Source: an uncultured Bacilli bacterium
GTDB taxonomy: Bacteria; Bacillota_I; Bacilli_A; RF39; UBA660
DNA length: 18,318 nucleotides
Assembly: GCA_934096535.1 (NCBI GenBank)
Contig: CAKOMC010000028.1
Coordinates: 1 to 18,318, forward strand
Direction: 5' to 3'
The notes beneath the pieces were generated by a model. It worked only from the letters and a program-made list of their open reading frames with translations. It was not told the origin of the DNA and made no database searches. Below, piece after piece: positions 1-4,967 of the stretch (position 1 is the first letter of the stretch; each line of letters opens with the position of its first letter). The position numbers were made by a program, and so were the translations under genes.

Positions 1-195
1 GATGTTATCGCTGTTAAAGAACAATCTTTAGACCATCCTGCTATTAAAGCTGCTGTTGAAGCTACTTTAAATAGACCAGCTTATGTTGAATTTGATGCTA
101 ATAAGTTAACTGGAAAATATCTTCGTTTCCCTGATAGAAGTGAATTAAATCCTGATATTAATGAAGCATTAATCGTTGAATACTACAACAGATAA
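1..195 (+). CDS. rpsD: 30S ribosomal protein S4, C-terminal part (5' end outside window)
   Basis: The frame is open from base 1 to the TAA at 193-195 and encodes 64 residues. The end of the peptide (FPDRSELNPDINEALIVEYY) matches the conserved C-terminal tail of bacterial ribosomal protein S4, which normally reads RLPERSEL..INEALIVEFYSR. S4 binds 16S rRNA early in 30S assembly and often autoregulates its own mRNA. The start lies outside the window. A terminator follows at once, so S4 is monocistronic or last in its operon, and the template array begins just behind it in the opposite orientation. The assignment rests on this tail only, but the motif is highly characteristic. Confidence 0.93.
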   Translation, partial: DVIAVKEQSLDHPAIKAAVEATLNRPAYVEFDANKLTGKYLRFPDRSELNPDINEALIVEYYNR

Positions 196-196
196 T

Positions 197-222
197 AAAA
201 AGTCTCCAAAGTGAGGCTTTTT
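197..222 (+). terminator. Intrinsic terminator of rpsD
   Basis: A 10-bp stem (197-206 with 213-222, one G-U pair) encloses a 6-nt loop. The 3' arm ends in five T. It starts one base after the rpsD stop codon. Confidence 0.85.
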
Positions 223-233
223 ATTTAACTTTT

Positions 234-264
234 AAAAATCTGAAAAGATCACTTTCGGATTTTT
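234..264 (-). terminator. Terminator hairpin of template unit 1 (possibly bidirectional)
   Basis: Arms 234-245 and 253-264 pair over 12 positions with a single imperfect pair, around a 7-nt loop. It sits where the other six units have their terminators. Unlike those, its one imperfect pair is a G-U in plus-strand RNA and an A-C in minus-strand RNA, so it may also back up the rpsD terminator. Confidence 0.6.
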
Positions 265-625
265 AAGCAATATAGTTTATAATCATTAAAACTAGTCTAA
301 TGATATCTATATTATATATTTAGGTAAATTGCCAAGGACTAACCTTGTTTCCAATCTATAATAGATTATTTTCTTAAAAGAAAATTACTTCTTATATTAA
401 TAGTCGTAACCATTAATCACTAGTGGCATAAATCTAAATCTATCTTAGTAGGAATCTGGGCGGGCACCAAAAGTGTTATCCACATTGTTCCAAGGGTTCA
501 GATAACCAGCGCTATTCTGATTCCACTCACGAGCATTGCCGTTCGTCGCATCAAAGTTAGAAGGGGACCAAGAGCAAGGCAAGTAAATAGCAACATAAAA
601 AGGTTAATCCTAGAGCCTATGCTCC
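234..625 (-). ncRNA. DGR template RNA unit 1 (TR1 at 456-567)
   Basis: First unit of the array when read left to right, transcribed leftwards from the -10 box at 632-637. The leader has a small GAGC/GCTC hairpin at about 616-627. TR1 then reads, in the frame of the target protein, TNGNAREWNQN and YLNPWNNVDNTFG. Asn (AAY) codons sit at most variable sites, as expected of a DGR template. The frame is closed by TAA shortly before TR1 and by TAA after PDSY, and no start codon with an SD is present, so it is a template and not a gene. The conserved 3' domain (about 299-455) and a hairpin follow. Comparing it with the VR at 5042-5155 requires non-adenine changes (for example CGT to TTT), so TR1 is not the template of that VR. 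The template role is inferred from unit 4. Confidence 0.75.
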
Positions 626-631
626 ATCCTC

Positions 632-637
632 ATTATA
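632..637 (-). promoter_or_regulatory. -10 box of template unit 1
   Basis: A perfect TATAAT on the minus strand lies about 65 bp upstream of TR1 and just downstream of the unit 2 terminator. The -35 is not recognisable in this AT-rich stretch. The same box recurs in all seven units. Confidence 0.6.
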
Positions 638-654
638 AGCTATTTTTTTATAAT

Positions 655-1130
655 TTAAAATACTTCCCTATCACTAATTTTGATAAGGAAGTAAATAATA
701 CAGTATCTAACTATTAAATCTCGTCTAACAGTATCTATATTTTATCTTCTGACATAGTCATGGTAATATCTTGTTTCCAATCTATAATAGATTATTTTCC
801 TAAAAGAAAATTACTTCTTATATTAATAGCCGTAGCCATTAATCATTAGTGGCATAAATCTAAATCTATCTTAGTAGGAATCTGGGCGGGCACCAAGACC
901 GTTAGCCACATTCCAGTTGTTAGTCAGATAGCCAGCGCTATTCTGATTCCACTCACGAGCATCGCCCCATGTCGCATCAAAGTTAGAAGGGGGGGAGAAA
1001 AATCTTGGACATGAATGTAAGGATATTACCAAGAATCTTAAAATATTTTACTCACAAATGCAAATTAACTATATTTTTTAGGCTGTATAACGATAATTTT
1101 TTACTACCACAATAAATATTTTAATATTCC
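655..1130 (-). ncRNA. DGR template RNA unit 2 (TR2 at 882-993)
   Basis: The longest unit: its leader, from the -10 box at 1137-1142 to TR2, is about 140 nt, against 50-80 in the others. TR2 reads TWGDAREWNQN and YLTNNWNVANGLG in the target frame. The conserved GARPDSY end and the 3' domain (about 722-881) follow, with the paired segments near 779-812, then a terminator at 662-692. The right edge of TR2 carries seven G in a row where the other templates have four G and then A. It is not the template of the VR in this window because several differences fall on non-A bases. Its cognate target is presumed to lie elsewhere. Confidence 0.73.
662..692 (-). terminator. Terminator of template unit 2
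   Basis: An 11-bp stem (662-672 with 682-692) has a 9-nt loop. The single imperfect pair is G-U in minus-strand RNA but a mismatch in plus-strand RNA, which supports leftward transcription. A T-rich run follows on the minus strand. Confidence 0.75.
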
Positions 1131-1136
1131 AATAAC

Positions 1137-1142
1137 ATTATA
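1137..1142 (-). promoter_or_regulatory. -10 box of template unit 2
   Basis: TATAAT on the minus strand, directly downstream of the unit 3 terminator and about 144 bp upstream of TR2. No clear -35. Confidence 0.55.
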
Positions 1143-1156
1143 ATATATTTTTTAAA

Positions 1157-1564
1157 ATAAAACACTCCCCTATTAATATTTTTAATAGAAAAGTGCAACA
1201 ATATAGTTTATAATCGCTAAATCATGTTCAGTGATATCTATACTTTATCTTTAGGATACCCTAGGATAAGCCTTGTTTCCAATCTATAAATAGATTATTT
1301 TCTTTAAAGAAAATTACTTCTTATATTAATAGCCGTAACCATTAATCATTAGTGTCATAAATCTAAATCTATCTTAGTAGGAAGCTGGGCGGGCACCAAG
1401 AGTGTTGTTAACACCCCAATTGCTCAAGTAGCCAGCGCTATTCTGCATCCACTCATTAGCATTGCCGTTCGTCGCATTAAAGTTAGAAGGGGACAAACGG
1501 TAAAACCAGTAAGGCCAATCAATCATTAATAGACTTACCCCGAGATTACAAACTTTTGTAACTC
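1157..1564 (-). ncRNA. DGR template RNA unit 3 (TR3 at 1385-1493)
   Basis: Same architecture as the other units. TR3 reads TNGNANEWMQN and YLSNWGVNNTLG. It is exactly three bases shorter than the other templates (109 against 112): one codon is missing after the conserved Trp. An indel of a whole codon in a non-coding RNA is what one expects if the sequence is copied into a reading frame. The 3' domain carries the palindromic TTTTCTTTAAAGAAAA form of one hairpin. It is not the template of the local VR (an ATG to CGT change would need non-A substitutions). Confidence 0.75.
1163..1195 (-). terminator. Terminator of template unit 3
   Basis: Arms 1163-1176 and about 1182-1195 pair over 14 positions. 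Three consecutive pairs are U-G in minus-strand RNA but C-A mismatches on the plus strand, so the hairpin works only for leftward transcripts. The minus strand continues with a T-rich tail. Confidence 0.8.
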
Positions 1565-1570
1565 TTCTTG

Positions 1571-1576
1571 ATTATA
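1571..1576 (-). promoter_or_regulatory. Extended -10 promoter of template unit 3
   Basis: TATAAT preceded by TG and one base (TGATATAAT) on the minus strand: an extended -10 that can work with a poor -35. It lies about 80 bp upstream of TR3 and just downstream of the unit 4 terminator. Confidence 0.65.
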
Positions 1577-1587
1577 TCATAACTTGT

Positions 1588-1618
1588 AAAAAAAATAAAA
1601 GAACCACCTAGTAGGTGG
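1588..1618 (-). terminator. Terminator of template unit 4
   Basis: A 6-bp GC-rich stem (1604-1609 with 1613-1618) has a 3-nt loop. On the minus strand it is followed by a run of more than ten mostly T bases (1588-1600). Confidence 0.85.
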
Positions 1619-1985
1619 CAGCAGCATAGTATCTAACTATTAAATCTCGTCTAACAGTATCTATACCATATATTTAGGTTAATACCTAGGCTACACCTTG
1701 TTTCCAATCTATAAATAGATTATTTCCTTTAAAGAAAATTACTTCTTATATTAATAGCCGTAACCATTAATCACTAGTGTCATAAATCTAAATCTATCTT
1801 AGTAGGAATCTGGGCGGGCACCAATACTGTTGTTAACACCCCACCAGTTGTTGAGATAACCAGCGCTATTCTGATTCCACTCATTAGCAGCGCCGTTCGT
1901 CGCATTAAAGTTAGAAGGGGACAAAGTAGTACGCTGAAAAAACAATAAGGATTTAGATGTAGCCTAAAGGCTTTATGCCTTCTTC
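1590..1985 (-). ncRNA. DGR template RNA unit 4, template of the local target gene
   Basis: Transcript predicted from overlapping TATAAT boxes at 1989-1999 to the terminator at 1588-1618, about 395 nt. The leader holds an AGGC/GCCT hairpin. It then contains the template repeat (1810-1923), the GARPDSY end with an in-frame TAA, and the conserved 3' domain (about 1655-1809). That domain has hairpins at 1676-1687 (AGGT/ACCT arms) and further stems at about 1708-1740. In known DGRs the RNA downstream of the TR binds RT-Avd and supplies the priming context. I infer the 3' domain does this here. This is the one unit whose template fits the VR at 5042-5155 through adenine changes only. Confidence 0.85.
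1810..1923 (-). repeat. Template repeat TR4 of the diversity-generating retroelement
   Basis: 114 bp aligned without gaps to the VR at 5042-5155. There are 103 identities and 11 differences, and every difference lies on a T of the plus strand, that is an A of the template sense strand (28 such A in the segment). Differences, as TR/VR positions: 1825/5057, 1830/5062, 1831/5063, 1851/5083, 1869/5101, 1875/5107, 1876/5108, 1884/5116, 1885/5117, 1897/5129 and 1906/5138. If the 11 changes fell at random over 114 sites, all landing on A would have a chance near 3e-8. At its end the GC-rich stretch GGTGCCCGCCCAG is shared with the VR and all other units, the likely initiation site of mutagenic homing. 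Confidence 0.95.
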
Positions 1986-1988
1986 TAA

Positions 1989-1999
1989 ATTATATTATA
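1989..1999 (-). promoter_or_regulatory. Overlapping -10 boxes of template unit 4
   Basis: Two overlapping TATAAT hexamers on the minus strand (1994-1999 and 1989-1994). A TTGTTT about 15-20 bp upstream is a poor -35. They lie about 70 bp upstream of TR4. Confidence 0.6.
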
Positions 2000-2036
2000 A
2001 CTTCACGGTTTTTAAAACAAATATTTTCTAATAATC

Positions 2037-2057
2037 AAAAAGCTCTCCGAAGAGAGC
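2037..2057 (-). terminator. Terminator of template unit 5
   Basis: A perfect 6-bp GCTCTC/GAGAGC stem (2042-2047 with 2052-2057) has a 4-nt loop, followed on the minus strand by five T. Confidence 0.82.
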
Positions 2058-2409
2058 AACCAACATAGTATCTAATTATTAAATCATGTCTAATAATATC
2101 TATGCTATTTATTTAGGAATAAATTCCAAGAAAAAACCTTGTTTCCAATCTATAATAGACCATTTTCTTAAAAGAAAATTACTTCTTATATTAATAGCCG
2201 TAGCCATTAATCACTAGTGTCATAAATCTAAATCTATCTTAGTAGGAATCTGGGCGGGCACCATACCAGTCAGTAACCCAAGTCCATTGATTAAGATAAC
2301 CAGCGCTATTCTGTATCCACTCATTAGCAGCGCCGTTCGTCGCATCAAAGTTAGAAGGGGACTAATAATCCCGTAGTTCTGTAGGCTTTCTCTAGAGCAC
2401 TTTTGCTCT
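2037..2409 (-). ncRNA. DGR template RNA unit 5 (TR5 at 2250-2361)
   Basis: Starts near 2409 from the -10 box at 2416-2421. The leader hairpin AGAGCA/TGCTCT is followed by TAGAG and closely resembles that of unit 6. TR5 reads TNGAANEWIQN and YLNQWTWVTDWYG. A stop codon (TAG) stands directly before the SPSNFD codons, so no protein can run through in that frame. A 75-residue open frame over this unit is in another frame and is not a gene. In the 3' domain the small hairpin has arms GGAAT/ATTCC (2116-2127), different in sequence from the other units yet still paired. Cognate VR not in this window. Confidence 0.75.
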
Positions 2410-2415
2410 ACTTCT

Positions 2416-2421
2416 ATTATA
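2416..2421 (-). promoter_or_regulatory. -10 box of template unit 5
   Basis: TATAAT on the minus strand, about 55 bp upstream of TR5 and directly downstream of the unit 6 terminator. Confidence 0.6.
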
Positions 2422-2439
2422 GTACATTTTTGATTATTT

Positions 2440-2461
2440 AAAACCACCTTAATCGGTGGTT
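2440..2461 (-). terminator. Terminator of template unit 6
   Basis: A perfect 7-bp AACCACC/GGTGGTT stem (2442-2448 with 2455-2461) has a 6-nt loop. The minus strand continues with T bases. Confidence 0.8.
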
Positions 2462-2815
2462 AAAATTTAGTATAGTTAATAATTATTAAATCATGTCTAA
2501 TAATATCTATACTATTTATTTAGGAATATTTCCAAGAAAAAGCCTTGTTTCCAATCTATAATAGATTATTTTCTTAAAAGAAAATTACTTCTTATATTAA
2601 TAGTCGTAGCCATTAATCATTAGTGTCATAAATCTAAATCTATCGTAGTAGGAATCTGGGCGGGCACCAAAAGTATCATGTATCCAAGCCCAAGGATTGA
2701 GATTGCCAGCGCTATTCTGATTCCACTCATTAGCAACGCCGTTTGTCGCATCAAAGTTAGAAGGGGACCAAAAGTAGCTCCTTGGTTTTGTAGACTTTCT
2801 CTAGAGCTCTGCTCC
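2440..2815 (-). ncRNA. DGR template RNA unit 6 (TR6 at 2656-2767)
   Basis: From the -10 box at 2822-2827 to the terminator at 2440-2461. Leader hairpin GAGC/GCTC followed by TAGAG. TR6 reads TNGVANEWNQN and NLNPWAWIHDTFG. At position 2645 a G replaces the T of the other units. This turns the TAA after PDSY into TAC, so the frame runs on for about 16 codons. That difference is probably neutral, since the region is not translated. The 3' domain hairpin has arms GGAA/TTCC (2523-2533). Frames of 63 and 75 residues crossing this unit are chance openings. Cognate VR not in this window. Confidence 0.75.
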
Positions 2816-2821
2816 ACTTCT

Positions 2822-2827
2822 ATTATA
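2822..2827 (-). promoter_or_regulatory. -10 box of template unit 6
   Basis: TATAAT on the minus strand, in the same sequence context as unit 5, about 55 bp upstream of TR6. Confidence 0.6.
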
Positions 2828-2860
2828 ATACAGTTTTATAATTTATATTATTTAAATTTT

Positions 2861-2884
2861 AAAAGACTCTCCGTAGAAAGTCTT
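2861..2884 (-). terminator. Terminator of template unit 7
   Basis: A 9-bp stem (2863-2871 with 2876-2884) has a 4-nt loop. The one imperfect pair is U-G in minus-strand RNA and C-A on the plus strand. T bases follow on the minus strand. Confidence 0.78.
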
Positions 2885-3250
2885 AGCAACATAGTTTCCA
2901 ACTAATAAATCATGTCTAATAGTATCTATGCTATATCTTTAGGCAAATTGCCATGGTTAAACCTTGTTTCCAATCTATAATAGATTATTTTCTTAAAGAA
3001 AATTACTTCTTATATTAATAGTCGTAGCCATTAATCATTAGTGTCATAAATCTAAATCTATCTTAGTAGGAATCTGGGCGGGCACCAAGACTGTTAGTAA
3101 CGTCCCACCAAGTATTGAGGTTGCCAGCGCTATTCTGATTCCACTCATTAGCATTGCCCCATGTCGCATCAAAGTTAGAAGGGGACTGGATAAGGCGCTG
3201 TAACAGACAATGAAGGTTTTAGGTAAAACCAGAAGACCAAATAGCCTTCG
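2861..3250 (-). ncRNA. DGR template RNA unit 7 (TR7 at 3074-3185)
   Basis: Rightmost unit, nearest the DGR protein genes. Promoter box at 3257-3262. TR7 reads TWGNANEWNQN and NLNTWWDVTNSLG. The 3' domain hairpin has perfect arms GGCA/TGCC (2942-2952), and the neighbouring TTTTCTT stem is one base shorter than in other units. The shared scaffold codons are identical to those of the VR at 5042-5155, but TGG against TAC at the first variable site cannot arise from adenine changes, so it is not that VR's template. Confidence 0.75.
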
Positions 3251-3256
3251 TTTAAA

Positions 3257-3262
3257 ATTATA
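3257..3262 (-). promoter_or_regulatory. -10 box of template unit 7
   Basis: TATAAT on the minus strand, about 75 bp upstream of TR7. No terminator-like hairpin lies immediately upstream, in keeping with this being the first unit of the array in its own reading direction. Confidence 0.55.
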
Positions 3263-3321
3263 ATATAAATAATTGAAGCTTAAAATACCTCACCTACTCT
3301 TGCTAATTATTTAGTCTAAAT

Positions 3322-3430
3322 AGTGTCAAAAAAATGTCAAATTTAGAAAAAGTTTGGCATTTTTTAAATTTTTGAAGGAAATTAGACTTCACTTACCAAT
3401 ATATATAATTAGGAGAGTAAATAATAACTC
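3322..3430 (+). repeat. Duplicated upstream region of the Rpn genes, left copy (inverted to 10497-10620)
   Basis: About 110 bp nearly identical, in inverted orientation, to the segment upstream of the second Rpn gene. It starts with two GTCAAA motifs and a hairpin (TGTCAAA at 3335-3341 with TTTGGCA at 3353-3359, one G-U) followed by six T, which looks like a terminator shielding the gene from upstream transcription. A shared promoter follows: TTAGAC at 3382-3387, 16 bp, TATAAT at 3404-3409. Downstream of it the two copies diverge. Confidence 0.85.
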
Positions 3431-3453
3431 TCTTAAGAAACGGAGGTGAATCT

Positions 3454-3543
3454 ATGAGAAATTTTGCCAAAAGCAATATGGAAAAGGAAGTGATGATTAA
3501 TGAAAAGCAAGAAAGAAATCCAAAGAACATTAAAAGAAAATAA
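3454..3543 (+). CDS. Possible 29-codon leader ORF overlapping the Rpn start
   Basis: The best ribosome site of the region (GGAGGTGA at 3442-3449) lies 4 bp before the ATG at 3454, not before the nuclease ORF. From that ATG a 29-residue frame runs to TAA at 3541-3543 and overlaps the first 44 bases of the nuclease gene, which lies in the +1 frame relative to it. The second Rpn gene has the same arrangement with a different peptide (10397-10474), again offset by +1. It could set the translation level by coupling or contribute by frameshifting. It could also be an accident of two nearby starts. No peptide function is recognised. Confidence 0.4.
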   Translation: MRNFAKSNMEKEVMINEKQERNPKNIKRK

Positions 3544-4435
3544 AGGTGCCGATTTTGTTCTACCGATGACTTGGGATGTAATGTTCGAGCAAATGTTTAT
3601 TTCTGAGGAAGCCATGCCCTTACTTGAGTGTATTATTTCAATATTCGGTAATGTCGATATAAAAGATGTTAAAGGTAAAGTTAGATTATTACCAAACGAA
3701 TTAAAACAAACATCGGCAAAAGATACGAGGAGTAAAAGCGATATAATTGCTGATTATTTTAAAGACGAAAAAAATATTGATAAGTATATTGTGGAAATGA
3801 ATTCATCAAGGAAGATGCCTTGGCATAATGTTTTCTATGCTTATAAAGTAGCTGGTGGCGGTATTTCTATTAATGATGATAAATATGTTAAGGCTTACGA
3901 CACTATCTTAATTGATTTTAACACATTTGCGGATAGCGAAAATGACTTGGTAGAAATGATCACTATGCGTTACAAAACTTGTAAAATCTTTGATGATAGT
4001 ACTAAAATATTCGAAGTAAATATGGCAAAAGCAAAAGATATGAGTTATAATTATGTCGATAAACAAGAAGAACAAGTAGCCATAATTAGTAGAATGTTTA
4101 TGACTACAAGTTCACTTGAGTTGGATAAGGAGTCAGATAAGCTTATGAGTAAAAAAGATACAGAAAAATTAGTTAGTCGTGCCAAAGAATTATCGAGTGA
4201 TGATGGTTATATTAGACTTTTTGATGAAGAAGAAAACTATAAGGAGCTAATTCGTAATACCGAGTTAGCAGAAGCTCATGAAAAAGGTAAATTAGAAGGC
4301 AAGTTAGAAGGCTCTGAAGAAAGAGCATTAGAAATTGCTAAAAAGTGTTTAGAAAAAAACATGAATATTGATACAATTGCAGAACTTACTAGCTTATCAG
4401 TTAAGGAAATTGAAGCTTTAAAGAAAGAAGCTTAA
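3500..4435 (+). CDS. Rpn family recombination-promoting nuclease / putative transposase (PD-(D/E)XK), copy A
   Basis: 311 residues. The N-terminal half is the PDDEXK_2 nuclease-like domain of the Rpn family. It has the typical opening (DFVLPMTWDVMFEQMF at 18-33), then KSD (Asp81) and EMNSS (Glu99, Asn101), the likely metal-binding residues of the PD-(D/E)XK fold, where family members often carry E-x-Q or E-x-K. The C-terminal third is charged and helical (KGKLEGKLEG repeats near 263-272), ending in a helix-turn-helix-like tail (NIDTIAELTSLSVKEIEALKK). E. coli RpnA cleaves DNA and promotes RecA-independent recombination. Such proteins are often linked to mobile DNA. I chose the ATG at 3500, which has a moderate AAGGAAGTGA site. 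Its paralogue at 9466-10440 shares many blocks and lies inverted, so the two converge on the DGR protein genes. Confidence 0.85.
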   Translation: MKSKKEIQRTLKENKGADFVLPMTWDVMFEQMFISEEAMPLLECIISIFGNVDIKDVKGKVRLLPNELKQTSAKDTRSKSDIIADYFKDEKNIDKYIVEMNSSRKMPWHNVFYAYKVAGGGISINDDKYVKAYDTILIDFNTFADSENDLVEMITMRYKTCKIFDDSTKIFEVNMAKAKDMSYNYVDKQEEQVAIISRMFMTTSSLELDKESDKLMSKKDTEKLVSRAKELSSDDGYIRLFDEEENYKELIRNTELAEAHEKGKLEGKLEGSEERALEIAKKCLEKNMNIDTIAELTSLSVKEIEALKKEA

Positions 4436-4478
4436 TAAATAGTTATTTTACAACTTATACCATGCACACCATACCATG

Positions 4479-4789
4479 ACAAAGGGGCTGAGTGGAAATG
4501 AATAATTTCTACTTGGCTTCTTTTTTTAAACTTTAAAATCCGAAAAAGCCCCAGAAAACAACTTCTGGAACCATATATGATACAATCTAATTAACAAAAT
4601 AAGATATATTTCACAAATAAATTTAAGATAAAAACAACCATTTTAATATTATCCTCACATAAAAGAAGTGAGGAAGTAGTCCAAAATTTGAATTTTAATG
4701 AAAGTGTTTTAAATTAACTACTTCAGTTATGCTAAATAAAATAATTAAGTCAATAAAATCGATTTTTTATTTCCACTCAGCCCCTTTGT
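4479..4789. mobile_element. 311-bp segment with 21-bp perfect terminal inverted repeats (MITE-like or large stem-loop)
   Basis: The 21 bp at 4479-4499 (starting ACAAAGGGGCTGAGTGG) are exactly the reverse complement of 4769-4789. The interior is about 270 bp, very AT-rich, with no ORF of note. It contains two smaller hairpins: CCAGAA/TTCTGG near 4552-4570 and CCTCAC/GTGAGG near 4652-4674. I see no target-site duplication in the flanks, so a miniature transposable element is only one option. A structured RNA, or a cruciform between the Rpn gene and the DGR target, is another. Confidence 0.5.
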
Positions 4790-4800
4790 TTTAAAAGGCT

Positions 4801-4835
4801 CTGCCGTTTTGCTTTTTGTAGAAGCAAAACGGCAG
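4801..4835. other. Perfect 14-bp hairpin
   Basis: Arms 4801-4814 and 4822-4835 are perfectly complementary (outer bases CTGCCG/CGGCAG) around a 7-nt loop. On the minus strand it is followed by GCC and four T, so it could be a weak terminator for anything reading past the target-gene terminator. It lies 11 bp outside the 311-bp inverted-repeat segment. Function unknown. Confidence 0.5.
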
Positions 4836-4901
4836 TCCATCTCCATCAAGTACCTGCCAAGCATATTGTTTTATTTGTACTTCTCTACCCTGTTTGTTCT
4901 T

Positions 4902-4940
4902 AAAAAAAAGGCGTCCCCAAATGATGAGTCATTTGGGGAC
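4902..4940 (-). terminator. Intrinsic terminator of the DGR target gene
   Basis: A perfect 12-bp stem (4913-4924 with 4929-4940) has a 4-nt loop, followed on the minus strand by GCC and eight T (4902-4909). It lies 27 bp beyond the target stop codon. Confidence 0.93.
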
Positions 4941-4967
4941 TAATTTGGTTTACTTCTCATTACTTTT

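Noticed and set aside
2220..2905. Open frames of 63-75 residues over template units 5 and 6
   Set aside because: They run in frames other than the template frame, exist only in these two of seven homologous units, and read through promoter and TR alike. They are chance openings in repeated DNA.
234..3262. CRISPR array
   Set aside because: The repeat period is about 370-480 bp, the variable part is a protein-like segment with fixed scaffold codons, and there are no short direct repeats with unique spacers or cas genes.
234..3262. Silent donor cassettes for gene conversion, as in pilin or vlp loci, or decayed copies of the target gene
   Set aside because: The homology to the target is limited to the 114-bp VR, with abrupt ends. 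Each copy has its own promoter and terminator, and unit 4 differs from the VR only at adenines, which gene conversion does not predict.
3433..3615. 60-residue minus-strand frame opposite the left Rpn gene
   Set aside because: Shadow of the nuclease gene. The plus-strand frame has clear family motifs.
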